Source: Zygaena filipendulae (Eukaryota; Arthropoda; Insecta; Lepidoptera; Zygaenidae). From it: a DNA stretch of 64,000 nucleotides. Positions within the stretch are counted from its first letter, which is position 1. Each line of letters opens with the position of its first letter. The position numbers and the translations under genes are program-made. A model generated the notes under the pieces. It did no database searches and was not told the origin of the DNA. It was given only the letters and a program-made list of their open reading frames with translations. The stretch is from NCBI GenBank assembly GCA_907165275.2, contig OU015674.1, positions 6,225,001 to 6,289,000 on the forward strand, read 5' to 3'. This document shows, piece by piece, positions 1 through 9,572 of this stretch.

Positions 1-81
1 CAAATGTGGTATATACAACATAGATTTACTTATATATAATACTATAGATATATAAACTATAAATTGGAAAATGGAACCCTG

Positions 82-178
82 TGTTCATCACACAAAGTCC
101 ACCCACACCGGGAATCGAACCCGGAACCCCTTGATTAGCGGGTAGGCATGGTGACCTCTGCGCCAATCGGGTCGTCAA
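82..178 (-). mobile_element. tRNA-derived SINE, head fragment
   Basis: Read on the minus strand, this has a Pol III box A-like stretch (TTGGCGCAGAGG) and, about 40 nt on, a box B (GGTTCGATTCC), the layout of a tRNA-derived SINE head. A second copy lies at 62638-62735. The would-be acceptor stem pairs poorly, so it is not a functional tRNA. The family name is not known to me. Confidence 0.6.
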
Positions 179-577
179 CATGTATACCACGTTTCCTTGG
201 TTTCCACGACGCAGGCTTATTAGCTTAGTGTGGGAACAATTTACGTATATTTGTCAATGACTTCGTGTTAAACACTGCACTGGTGTAAACCGAACGTGCT
301 ACACGCAGTTAACTGGGAAAGGTTCGCCGAGCATAACATAGCAATTTTCGAAGAAAACGGAGCGTACTCGGTAAAGTACAATCAGCAGCAGATATATAGG
401 AGCACGCTTTGTATTCAAACACCTCTACATACTCAAAAAATTTATGTTTGTTGGTCGCTCTTTTGAATAAATAAATTAATAAAAACCAAATAACATCTAC
501 ACACACAATAATAGTATTCAAATTATTGTTAATGTTCATATGTGTATGTGTCAATCTTGAATTGAATTGAAAAAAAC
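179..577. other. Unassigned AT-rich sequence
   Basis: No recognised gene or repeat family. The open frame at 309-554 on the minus strand has no family signature. Near the right edge, around 559-577, a short GAATTGAATTGAAAAAAAC run resembles the tail of a LINE insertion. Confidence 0.4.
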
Positions 578-1025
578 TTTTTTAATACAGTTGCTCAAAA
601 AGTGGCGTATTGCAGGGACGTTTAGCGTTCGGGATGTGGGCTATTACATACTCGAGCTTTTTGTTTACCTTTCCCGAACTCGTGCGTTCTCTTTGCCAAC
701 TGTCAAAAATGGCGACACGACTTTGACAGTTTTGACACACTTTTTTGCATTGCGAAACGTAGGTTTCGCATTACTAATACGACTAGCGCCATCTCTTGAT
801 CACAGTTGAAACTTAGTTGAGTTTGTTGTGTTTTTGATATTTTATTAAATTGCTTAATTTTTTCGTAACTGTATTAAAAATAGTTGTTCAGTACACGTGC
901 GGAACCGTCATTGCAACTAGTTCCGACTGTCAACCCTCACCTTCGGCTGCGCCTCGGCACGGGTAGACATTTGTCGGAACTCTTTGCAATGACAGGCTTT
1001 CCGCACTTATAATGAAATATACTAT
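578..1025 (+). mobile_element. Unclassified ~440-bp element, copy 1 of an inverted pair
   Basis: The whole segment recurs in reverse complement at 29128-29566 with only scattered differences. It starts TTTTTTAATACAGTTGC. An internal inverted match to that start (AACTGTATTAAAAATAG, about 868-884) suggests a TIR-bounded part, followed by a 110-bp hairpin (897-1006). The 80-codon open frame at 567-809 lies inside the repeat and is not a gene. No transposase and no clear target duplication were seen. Confidence 0.65.
897..1006. repeat. Imperfect 110-bp inverted repeat inside the element
   Basis: The left arm begins GTGCGGAACCGTCATTGCAA and the right arm read backwards begins GTGCGGAAAGCCTGTCATTG. 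The arms of about 45 nt surround a GC-rich loop (CACCTTCGGCTGCGCCTCGG). The same hairpin is present in the partner copy at 29 kb. Confidence 0.7.
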
Positions 1026-1081
1026 ATTAGATACAACACAAAATTACAACACACTTATACGATAACAAGTACAAACAATAC

Positions 1082-1200
1082 AATATACTTTATTGCACCG
1101 AATGAAAATATAACATACATTAATTTCATGGCAAATAGGCGGCCTTATTGCTAGCAGCAGTTTTTTCAAGTATTGGGAGATCGCCTCTCAACCGTCAGAC
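1082..1200 (-). mobile_element. LINE 3' end (CR1/Jockey-like), 3' UTR only
   Basis: On the minus strand this reads AAGGCCGCCTATTTGCC followed by GCAATAAAGTATATTG, the conserved 3' UTR end seen again at 31610-31990 and 48872-49185. No coding sequence remains. The CR1/Jockey assignment is from recall of lepidopteran LINE tails and is not proven here. Confidence 0.5.
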
Positions 1201-1303
1201 AGACGCCGCTCGCCGAACAGATCTGACTACTTTGTATTATAGTATTATATTAATATGCTTATGGTGGTATCTATGCTACTGGGAAATCGTCAGCTTATAG
1301 AAA

Positions 1304-1502
1304 TCCTACTAATATTATAAATGTGAAAGTGTGGATGTTTGGACGTTTGTTACTCAATCACGCAAAAACGGCTAAACGGATTTGGATGAAATTTGGCATG
1401 TACGTTGTCAGGGGTACAGAAAATGATATAGGGTACTTTATATCCCGGAATTCCGGCGGGAACTCCGAAATTACCGCGGGTGAAACCGCGCGGCTCAGCT
1501 AG
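1304..1502 (+). mobile_element. Non-autonomous Helitron, family A, complete
   Basis: It starts TCCTACTAATATTATAAA after an A and ends CAGCTAG before a T, the A/T insertion site and TC...CTRR ends of Helitrons. A palindromic module (TCCGGCGGGAACTCC, then CCGCGGGTGAAACCGCG) stands just before the terminal CTAG. It is 199 bp with no coding capacity. It is used here as the reference for family A. Confidence 0.85.
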
Positions 1503-1674
1503 TATAATAATAAATGCAAAAGTGAGTTTGTTCGTTACGCTTTCACGCCTTAACAACTCGACCGATCATCGTGAAATTTTGCATACACGTTGTCAGAGGT
1601 ACAAAAAGGACATAGGGTACGTTTTATTCCGGAATACCCGCAAGAACTTCCAATTTAACGAGGGGAACAGCTAG
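1503..1674 (+). mobile_element. Helitron, family A2, directly downstream of the previous copy
   Basis: It carries the A2 core (GAGTTTGTTCGTTACGCTTT, GTTGTCAGAGGTACA) and ends in CAGCTAG at 1674. The 5' terminus is not clear, as no TC start is visible after the preceding element's CTAG. The 3' palindrome is decayed (GAGGGGAACAGCTAG). Confidence 0.65.
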
Positions 1675-1992
1675 GTATAATAATAAAAGACAAAATAAGT
1701 CTCAATAACCAATGACAGTCTTGTTTGTTACATACTAACAACTTGCAGATTGCTATGTTTTAAGAATGTGTAGGTACCTACTCAGTTATAATTATAGCCT
1801 TGAGGCTCACAACGATCCAAAATGTTTTGTTGCATAGATGATTATAGTCCCTTTAATTGTGAAGCACTATGTGGACATAAATATGAATTCCTTAACAACT
1901 TTTCATGCTGACTGTACAGGTGAAACTCATACGTACTGCCCGGCCTTCCTTGTGAATGTTTCGTTTACCATAGTCCTTCCAGTTGTTTGGAC
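1675..1992. other. Unassigned sequence
   Basis: No recognised gene, RNA or repeat. The 71-codon open frame at 1838-2053 runs into the adjacent MITE and is not credible as a gene. Confidence 0.4.
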
Positions 1993-2326
1993 AATAGGCT
2001 ATAGTTTCCTGGGTAAAAAAATCAAAATTCTATTTAGTCCGTCAGTTAGATAATAAAAAAATAAAAGACACGTATTTTTTGCTTTTTTAAAATAATGGAA
2101 ATATGCATAGATAAAGCGCATTAAAGTTTAGGGTGGGGGACTCGTGATGTCACAGCTCGCTATAACGTGCGAACAAACTGTAGCGAGGCGTGACGTCATG
2201 TGAAATTTCGACTTGATATATCTCCGTTATTTTTTGGTTACATAAAAAAAAAAAAAATACGTGTCCAATATTTTTTAATAATCTACAAAACGGACTAAAA
2301 AAGAAAATTTAGGAAACTAGCCTATT
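1993..2326 (+). mobile_element. CRE-type MITE, copy 1
   Basis: The ends are AATAGGCTATAGTTTCC and its inverse GGAAACTAGCCTATT. Inside, the subterminal motifs TTTAGTCCGTCAGTTAG and ACGTGTCCAATATTTTT, and a central pair of CRE-like sites (TGATGTCA and TGACGTCA in inverted arrangement), recur in all full copies (18162, 22754, 38701, 39922, 56179). No target duplication is obvious and the superfamily is undetermined. Confidence 0.75.
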
Positions 2327-2471
2327 CTAGAAAGAGGGACGTATTTTATAACTATGTAGTTAATACATAATTGTTGCACAGCGCCATCTGGCTTTAATTT
2401 TAAATATACTTATGATATGTATTTACAGAACACCCAGCCTAAGGTTAAAAAGCACTAATTTCCGTAACTAT

Positions 2472-2593
2472 AGATGGGCGATTTAAACCCGGTGCCCGGT
2501 GGATTTAAACCTGATAACAGCCTGTAAACGTCCAGGCGTTTACTCGTTTATGCACAAGTACCGAGCTTAAACCGGGTTGATTATCCATCTATA
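2472..2593. repeat. Small foldback element
   Basis: ATAGATGGGCGATTTAAACC at the left is matched in reverse complement by AACCGGGTTGATTATCCATC at the right. Internal GATTTAAACC/GGTTTAAG motifs reinforce the fold. It is a single copy here, a possible MITE of about 120 bp. Confidence 0.45.
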
Positions 2594-2605
2594 TCTATCT
2601 ATCTA

Positions 2606-3409
2606 TCTATACTATAATAAAAGAGTAGAATCCGCGATTCTGTACATTGAATATTTTTACCTAAAATTAAGAGAATCACTCCGATCCGAGACGCGTCGCG
2701 AGTAGGTATTTGCAAAAAGTCTATCTGTTTCATGCCGCTCTGCTACCGTGCGATGCGTGCGATAGAGAGACTAGAGGCGAGTGCCTAATTTTTCCTTCTG
2801 AAATATTGTTTCGGGCCAAACCTTTTCTACCCCCCTAAACCTTCACTAAATGAGACAATTTTGGTGTCATTCGATTCAGTACACCTTAATCTAGGGCTGT
2901 ACGTTTTTCTAATTTAGTAATTCAGTTTAGTTTAACTTTAATAAATTAAAAAACTCGAGGAAGATTTTTTGTAAAAAATATGGATATTGAGATGCTAATA
3001 ACTTTTGTTATAAGCAATATTTCTTTAAAATCAAAACGTACAGCCCTAGTTATCCAATACATCAATAACATGTAAAAAAATCATCAAAATTGGTCTATGT
3101 TTAAGGGGAGATAAACGGTTTGGCTTTTTGTATGAAAATTTGCACGCACACGATCGTCTTAAGAGGGGTGATAAAAGAAGAGTAACCAAGCACAAAAAAA
3201 TTTTAAAATTCTTCTCTGTCTGTCTGTCTGTCTATCTGTTCGCGATAATCTCCGAATCTACTGAACGGATTGTCATGCGGTTTTCACAGGCAGATTAAGC
3301 TTAGTCTGGAGCTACATATAGGCTTTGTTTTATTGAAATCGGATGTCGGGAAAAAAGTTGTTGTATAAAAATCTTTCGCGCAGGGGGTGAAACCGCGGGG
3401 CGCAGCTAG
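2606..3409 (+). mobile_element. Helitron, family D, long form
   Basis: It starts TCTATACTATAATAAAAGAG and ends GCAGCTAG before T, with GGGTGAAACCGCGGGG near the 3' end. At 804 bp it is about 500 bp longer than the sister copy at 35799-36101. The extra block lies between two TTAAGAG repeats (2667 and 3159) and includes a separate MITE. A (TCTG)n run sits near 3215. No coding capacity. Confidence 0.8.
2891..3049. mobile_element. 159-bp MITE nested in the family D Helitron
   Basis: Perfect 17-bp terminal inverted repeats (CTAGGGCTGTACGTTTT and its complement ending at 3049) bound an AT-rich core. The TAGGGCTG-type terminus would fit a hAT-like element, but no 8-bp target duplication could be confirmed. 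Confidence 0.6.
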
Positions 3410-3436
3410 TCTATAATAATTATATTTGTAACATAT

Positions 3437-3525
3437 TTTTTATCCTGGTGCGGTGAGCGAACCCGCGACACATGGCGTAGTGTACAGGTTCACTAACCGC
3501 TTGACCAACGACACTGCCAATACTC
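3437..3525 (-). mobile_element. tRNA-like SINE fragment
   Basis: On the minus strand a box A-like TGGTCAAGCGGTTAG is followed by a box B-like GCGGGTTCGCTCACC. The box B departs from consensus (A to C after TTCG), so it is a decayed SINE head and not a tRNA gene. Confidence 0.45.
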
Positions 3526-3529
3526 CTTG

Positions 3530-4984
3530 TTTTTGTTTGACTAACATGGACTAACTCCGTAACCTGGCTGGCACAATGGGAATTGGTTTAGACTACATTT
3601 TGTATGTCCAGTTGCAACTAGGTCGAGCAGTGTTTCAGTTTCACATGGAATAGGAAATACTACATAGTTTTTCCCGGCGGTTTGGTGCCTTTCGGGAACA
3701 CCTGCAGGAGTTTCAGAACTCCTAGACCCCTATAATGAGGATGTGGACTACTATAATGAGGATGTGCACCAAAACAAAAATACCTATAACATACGTAGCA
3801 CGAAATTTAAAAATAAAATCTGGCCATAAGAAATAAAAAAAAAAACCAACTAGCGATCGCAACATAACCCTGCAATGACATATGTGGGTCAAAGAGACCC
3901 AACGTGCTGAGACCGAGCGACTTTTCAAACACGCTGCGCGGCTGTTCGACGAGAAAAAAAATTGCACTACGTCCCTATCATATTGTGGTTATCGAAGTTT
4001 AAAAATTGTATGCTTTCAATCGATACCTGTTATTTAAACTAAAAAAATTGGGGAATTCAATTCACTAATTAAACTAAAATAATGCTACCCTCATCACTTT
4101 CATACTTTATGTCAAATTAAATGTCGGAATGGAGATATTTTCGCTAGAGAATAAAAAAGTTTTTGAAATCAAATATGTATTTTAGAATTATAAAAAACTC
4201 AAGTTTGATAGGTAGGTACTTTCAATTTTGCTGTTAATGAAGAGGTTATTTATTTTGAAAGCTCCAAATACGACAAAAAATCTGTGTTTAAATTTTAGAT
4301 ATTGAAAGGAGTAATTTTCAACTAATTTTATCAAATGAACGTGGTAGGGGCCCCTTATTTTTGCAATCTTAAGTTTTTAGATGCTAATGCTATGCCCCTT
4401 TTAACAAAAATAAAACATACAATAACACAACACTGTATCAAAGATAATATTGTAATACTGAATGTTAGATAATAATACTGTATATTGTGTGCAAAGTGAG
4501 TTAAAACCTTTTTTTTTTCAATCCTCGTTTTTATTTCATTTCATTTTTCCATGCACACCACGGGCGCACCGGTGTGTCGGAGTGTGCATGTCAAACGCAA
4601 TATTGGCAACTGACAGGCTGTTCATAAGCGACCCGGTCGCCCGAAGGGTTGAGTTTTAAATATAGAACAAAAAAAAAAATTATGAGAATTTTAACGCCGC
4701 TTCTAAAGTGCCAGTAACAGTGCCTACCATTTTGGAAGGCAGGTGGAAACTTCCTACAATGGTTAGGCTACACCTTTTTTGTCCGTAAAACATTACAATA
4801 TCTCAGATAACCCACCGACTGAGAACCGTGAAGATAAATCTGTCCAGAGCGTTTCCTCTCAAGTTAGGGAGTTAAAAAAGCAAAGAAAAACGAAAACATA
4901 CCAGTGACAATCCCGCGCAAAAGCTCCTCCGGTCATATCTCAAAAGCTTGGCCGTAATCCAACTTCGGGAATCGGGAAACTGGT
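3530..4984. other. Unassigned sequence, 1.45 kb
   Basis: No gene or repeat family recognised. It contains A/T homopolymer runs and a weak Helitron-like GC patch near 3675-3720. The frames at 3722-3967 (minus) and 4462-4659 (plus) have no family features. Confidence 0.35.
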
Positions 4985-5046
4985 TTGTATACAAATGGTG
5001 TAGGCAGTTGGTACAGTTGTATCGGGTTCGATGCCCGGTGATACAA
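4985..5046 (+). repeat. tRNA-like box B remnant
   Basis: CGGGTTCGATGCCCG forms a T-arm-like stem-loop with a good box B (GGTTCGATGCC). GTAGGCAGTTGGTAC upstream could be a decayed box A. Probably a SINE remnant. No cloverleaf can be built. Confidence 0.35.
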
Positions 5047-5160
5047 CTTGATATGTTGAAGGGACAATATTTTGATGTTTTTTTTTTACAGATCATAATT
5101 ATATTGTCGTACCTAAATGAGCAGTTGAGAAAACTTTTTTAATCTCTAACTTATAATAAA

Positions 5161-5362
5161 CTAGCTGTGCCCCGCGGTTTCACCTGCGGTAATTTCGGAG
5201 TTCTCGCGGGAATTCCGGGATAAAAAGTACCCTATGTCCTTCTCTGTGCCCCTGACAACGTGCATGCCAAATTTCATTCAAATCCATTCAGCCGTTTCTG
5301 CGTGATTGAGTAACAAACATCCAAACATCCACCACACTTTCACATTTATTATATTAGTAGGA
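5161..5362 (-). mobile_element. Helitron, family A, complete
   Basis: On the minus strand it runs from TCCTACTAATATAATAAA to CAGCTAG, with the 3' palindromes CCCGCG(A)GAACTCC and CCGCAGGTGAAACCGCGG. Flanking A and T are as expected for Helitron insertion. 202 bp, non-coding. Confidence 0.85.
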
Positions 5363-5819
5363 TTACTACCTACCTATATGTTTATAGAACAGTGCAAAAT
5401 AAAGCAAGTTTTATGTATATATTGAGAGTGTAATGTAGCTTACGATGACCAGAGCAGATAACGAGTAGGTCATAAATCTAGAGTAAGAGAGGCCTGCTCA
5501 AAAATCTAGAGTAACAAACACAACTCTATATGCAAAGACAAAAAAAAAAACAAAATACAGACAAACATACAACAAAGACTTCTCTGTATACACATCCCTA
5601 ATTCCCAAGAATATAATAGCTGCTAGTTTAACAATAATACATTTAGGCCAAGTACAAACATAAAAGAAAAGCGGTAGATACATACACCTTTGTAAAAACG
5701 GTAACAATAAACAAAAAAATATTATAAAAGGAAAAACAACACAAAACGTCCCCATTTAAGGTTTTACCAACGGCACTTACAAAGGGGAAAATCATCAATC
5801 TGTCACACGGAACGTCATA
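5363..5819. other. Unassigned AT-rich sequence
   Basis: No gene or repeat recognised. The 85-codon minus-strand frame at 5498-5755 is low-complexity, Phe-rich translation of AT-rich DNA. Confidence 0.35.
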
Positions 5820-5960
5820 ATAATCGGACCAATTGTCGACAAATTCCTACGCGGCACATCAAAGGACTATTTGATGTTTTTTACATGTGGCAATAAAGGA
5901 AATGCCGCGATTTCCGAGCGGAGGCGGTCGCGTCGCGGGCGGCCCGTGTGCAGTGGACCG
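5820..5960. promoter_or_regulatory. Candidate regulatory patch (motif-based, weak)
   Basis: A non-repetitive stretch combines a TCF-like ATCAAAGG, a Hox-cofactor-like ATTTGATG, a CAATAAAGG and an unusually GC- and CpG-rich tail (GGCGGTCGCGTCGCGGGCGG). This is composition and motif evidence only. Confidence 0.2.
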
Positions 5961-6027
5961 TCTTTTTTATCGATACTGTAATTTCTAACGAATTTGTTTC
6001 TATGTTCCTAAAACTCTGATTAATATA

Positions 6028-6216
6028 TCCTTACTACTTATAAACGTGAGAATGAGTTTGTTTGTTACGCTTTCACACCTCAACGGCTCAATCGATCATC
6101 ATGAAATCTTGCACACACGTTGTCAAGGGTCTGTAGAGAACGTAGGGTACTTTTTGTCCCGGAATTCCCGCGGGAACTCCGAAATTAACGCGAGTGAAAC
6201 TGCGGGGAACGGCTAG
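6028..6216 (+). mobile_element. Helitron, family A2, complete
   Basis: It runs from TCCTTACTACTTATAAACG after A to CGGCTAG before T, with the core GTTTGTTACGCTTTCACACC and the palindrome ATTCCCGCGGGAACTCC. The last hairpin is decayed (GAGTGAAACTGCGG). 189 bp. Confidence 0.8.
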
Positions 6217-6349
6217 TAATAAAATATGTAAGTTTGGATGGATGAATGAATCTGAAGATGAAATCTGGAATAGAACACAGGTAATTTTTATACCGAATTC
6301 CTGCGGGATCTCCGAAATTAACGCGGGTTAATCGGCGGGTAACAGTTAG
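6217..6349 (+). mobile_element. Decayed Helitron abutting the previous one
   Basis: The 3' module is recognisable (ATTCCTGCGGGATCTCCGAA, then ACGCGGGTTAATCGGCGGG) and ends CAGTTAG before T. The core is diverged. It follows head-to-tail after 6216. Confidence 0.55.
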
Positions 6350-6475
6350 TGAGGTATTAAATTGTTTGTCCTTTTCTGTACCCCTGACAACGTGTCTACA
6401 AAATTTCACGATTACTGGTTGAGTAGTTAAGCGTGATAGACAAACAAATAAGCGCACTTTCGCATTTTTATTATG
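6350..6475 (-). mobile_element. Helitron, family A2, 5' part only
   Basis: On the minus strand it contains CACGTTGTCAGGGGTACAGA and other A2 core motifs, but the GC-rich 3' module and CTAG are absent. A truncated copy facing the preceding element. Confidence 0.5.
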
Positions 6476-6850
6476 AATAATATTAAAGACAGGATAATTA
6501 TAAAGATTGCAAGCGAAGTCTTTTCAATTATCCCCATTATCTTCACTCCTATAATTAGATGTTGTCAGCAGATAGAGCGAGTTTTGGACACGGCTTGTTG
6601 AGCAAAGATCGCAATGTCACGAGTTGCAACCACTCACGGCACGACAGCCGGTCGGTCTGTACGTTGCAAATTTCACGGTTGGCATACTTCAAATTAAGTT
6701 TTGTACAGAATGTATTATCTACAAGCCAAGCAGTGCCCATCGAAATGTATGTGCTCGTATTTACAATATAGAACTCCCCCTACTGTTTTAATTAATTACA
6801 GTCTTGCATAGTGAATAGAATTCGCATAAATCGTAATTGAGTTTTTGTAC
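6476..6850. other. Unassigned sequence
   Basis: No recognised repeat or gene. Overlapping short frames exist on both strands without family features. Confidence 0.35.
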
Positions 6851-7026
6851 TAATTTCGTGTTTATGTTTGTTACGCTTTCACGTTTTAACTACTGTACCA
6901 ATCATCATGAAATTTTGCATACACATTGTCAGGGGTACAGAAAAAAAACACAAAGTACTTTTGTGCTGAACTGCACTTTTATTAACTGCGAAATTAACGC
7001 GAGTGAAACCGCGGGGGATCGAGTAG
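6851..7026 (+). mobile_element. Decayed Helitron, family A2
   Basis: Core motifs GTTTGTTACGCTTTCACG and ATTGTCAGGGGTACAG are followed by ACGCGAGTGAAACCGCGGGG. It ends GAGTAG in place of CAGCTAG. The first GC palindrome is lost. Confidence 0.6.
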
Positions 7027-7267
7027 TATAAAATAAATCCAATAAAGGCAGCAACACTCGATAAACAAGAAACAACGGATCGGTAACGACATGCGGGGCC
7101 ATAACGCCGGCACAGCACAGGTGACGCGAGATATTGCTTCACGAAGATAGATTGGCTGCGGAATAAAAACTGTATCCGATTTCCCTGGAGTGAACGGGGC
7201 CGGGCCGGTGCCGCGTCGGGCGTCGAGTGGGGAACAAATGTACATGCACGAAAACAACACCGCTAAC

Positions 7268-7690
7268 GCCATAAACAGCGGGTGGCTCGAAGATGATCGA
7301 GTTATCGGAGAGAGAAAAAGAAAGTTTGAAATTAGAAGTGAAAACAAGAAGAGATTTGAATAGAGAACATTAGGTAGCGCGAAGATGATTGAGCTATCAG
7401 AGATAGAAAGAGAGATCAAGGGAAAATGTGAAAATAGAAGTGAAAAAGAAAAAGATTTAAACAGAGAACAGCTTTATGTAAAAGAAAGTTTCAAAGTTAT
7501 CCATTAGAAGTGAAAGGAGGAAGAGGTTTAAAAAGAGATGGAAGCTAATGAATACACGAATACGGCACAACTAAGGTCACGAATAGTGGATAGCTCCAAG
7601 CTGATTGAGTTATCGGATAGAGAGAAAAGGAAAATTAGAACTGAAAACACGAAGAGATTTGAACAATGCACAGCTGTATGTAAATAATAA
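7268..7690 (+). repeat. Degenerate ~100-bp minisatellite with coding-like units
   Basis: At least three purine-rich units (from about 7280, 7380 and 7590, with a partial one near 7480) share ATTGAGTTATCGGA, TTAGAAGTGAAAAC and AAGAGATTTGAA-type blocks. In one frame per unit the translation is alike and charged: SKMIELSEREKESLK, then AKMIELSEIEREIKG, then SKLIELSDREKRKIR. Each unit ends in a stop. It could be a decayed tandem duplication of a helical coding segment. No known family recognised. Confidence 0.5.
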
Positions 7691-8592
7691 ATGCAATAGC
7701 ACCTATAATGTCAAGAACAAAGACTCTCCGTGTCATGAGAGAGAAAGAGTCTGTCATTCTGTGTGTCCATTTCGTTCTAACGTTTCGTCGTTGTTGACAG
7801 CCTCAAAATGGCAAACTAAAATAAATAAGTGCACGACTGGGGAATGCCATTACCGAGAAAGGAACTCCAGTATTTTAGTTTTACATATCGTTAATTTCAC
7901 AGAATGGCGAAGGGGGAACGTTGCACTCTTTTGTGAGAGGTCTCGCATGAATCAAAACGACTTTAAGCTGAAAGGAGCGCTGAAAAATACTATAGTCGTT
8001 TTTGAGACAAAAAATGTACTTACCTAGTCATTATTTGCAGCTGAAATTTTGAGACAGTGGAAAACAAATAGTAATACAATAAGTTTTGTGCAAAAATAAC
8101 CAAACACTGCTGGCATAAATAGTGCGTCTACTTAACCAAGACGCCTATGATTCCACATTAAAAAAGAAGAAGAAAAAAATAAACACTGATGGCTAATTTT
8201 CATGTGTCACACAATACAAATACTTAATGATTAAAATATCGATTCAGATGGCTTGACACACAGACGGAAGACCAGACTCACCTGATTATGTTTCGAATTG
8301 AATACCTCTGCTTCCCCCCTAATCTTATTTCAAACTTTATCCACATTAGTTCGGCGTGAGGAATCAACGAACATACTAACTCACACACACACAACATTCG
8401 CATTCACATGTTATGGTAATGTCAGAATTTGAGAAGATATTTGGGAGTTTTTAACTACGTACGTGCATAAACAGCTAAGCGGATTTGTATAAAATTGAGC
8501 ATACCGATAGGAGATATACTGGATTAAGACAAGGCACTTCAGCCGTGAAGAAAAACTCAAGTATCACGCCTCACTTGTTAACGCAATATATA
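7691..8592. other. Unassigned sequence
   Basis: No gene recognised. The 140-codon plus-strand frame at 7605-8027 starts in the minisatellite and has no family features. A diverged Helitron-like patch may lie at about 8455-8540 (AACAGCTAAGCGGATTTG). Confidence 0.3.
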
Positions 8593-8750
8593 TTTTTTTA
8601 TGTCCCAGGGGGCAAACGGGCAAGTGGTACACCTGATGGTAAGTGATTACCGCTGCCCATGGACATCTGTAACACCAGAAGGCATGCAGGTGCGTTGCCG
8701 ACCTGAAATGGGGATGGGAACTGGGTTTCAATTGAAGGAGGTGTCATCAA
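8593..8750 (+). mobile_element. Dispersed lepidopteran repeat (GGGGGCAAACGGGC type)
   Basis: The stretch TATGTCCCAGGGGGCAAACG... through CCGCTGCCCATGGACATCTG and CATGCAGGTG recurs in reverse complement at 63609-63850. I recognise it as a common lepidopteran interspersed repeat but cannot assign its class. The 65-codon frame here is not a gene. Confidence 0.6.
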
Positions 8751-9204
8751 AATCGGTTCAGTATTTGGCGCTAATTGGCGCTCTAATCAACTGTTAAGTC
8801 GTTCCATTCAAGCACACACACAATAAGTTTATGGGCGAAATGCATACAAATAAACACATTTTTTTCTTTTTATTTCGTGGCACATTCAGGCAGAGAGTAG
8901 ACAGCATAATCTAATCTGATCATTCGATCTCCAAGCTTTTTACTCTGGAAAGATTTATTTCTCGAAGCATCTGTCTTATTTCGTGTTATTTGATTTTTAT
9001 TCTCTTCAGTTGCATAAAAAACATAAAATAAATTATATGGTTTTATCCTTTCACCAAGTTGAATTTTGTTACAACTCGGGAAGTAAGGCCAGAAGTGCCG
9101 CTATTTACAATATAATAACCACAGCATTTGATGAAAATAAATGTATTATAAACAGAATTACTAGTCTGGTTAAAACGTAGAGAAATAACTAATAGAAGTT
9201 TTTA
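8751..9204. other. Unassigned sequence
   Basis: No repeat or gene recognised. The 65-codon frame at 8983-9180 shows no family features. Confidence 0.3.
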
Positions 9205-9362
9205 GATCCCCATCAAAGCGATACAAGATAATATGCCATATATAGTATGCCATTTATATAGTATGCCATTTAACAAATACAAGGTTGTTATTAGGACCAA
9301 ATTATGTAAACGAGCCTACCATACAGTCAATGATTACTTGCAAGATAAGAATCCTTGGGATT
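9205..9362 (+). pseudogene. LINE reverse transcriptase, C-terminal tail (fragment)
   Basis: A frame ending in the stop at about 9360-9362 reads FNKYKVVIRTKLCKRAYH, then TVNDYLQDKNPWD, matching in pattern the second fragment at 50239-50463 (NKFKTLIKHRLCDKAYYS, then DYLNDTDVWE). This is the extreme C-terminus of a CR1/Jockey-type non-LTR retrotransposon ORF2. The catalytic RT and endonuclease domains are absent. A 16-bp tandem duplication (TATAGTATGCCATTTA at 9241 and 9257) disrupts the upstream part. Confidence 0.65.
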
Positions 9363-9572
9363 GACTCAAATGACTCAATATAATTTATTATTATTGAATT
9401 GTACTTTAATCATATTAATAATTATTATAATATTACAATTTAATTCAATTTTATATTTATATATACCTACATTTTATTTGTATTGCAATTTTTTTTTCTT
9501 TTATCTGACATGTCTAAGTATACATAATATTGTATCCAATGGCAGAATAAATGATTTGCTTTGATTTGAATA
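9363..9572 (+). mobile_element. LINE 3' UTR belonging to the RT fragment
   Basis: AT-rich sequence after the RT stop ends in GAATAAATGATTTGCTTTGA, a simple-repeat-like tail typical of these LINEs. It is a 5'-truncated insertion together with 9205-9362. Confidence 0.55.

Noticed and set aside
82..178. tRNA gene on the minus strand (also 62638-62735)
   Set aside because: Box A and B are present but the acceptor stem does not pair and the sequence is duplicated with shared flanks, which fits a SINE.
6994..7419. 141-codon minus-strand frame as a gene
   Set aside because: It starts in the purine-rich minisatellite and ends in a Helitron. Low-complexity translation.
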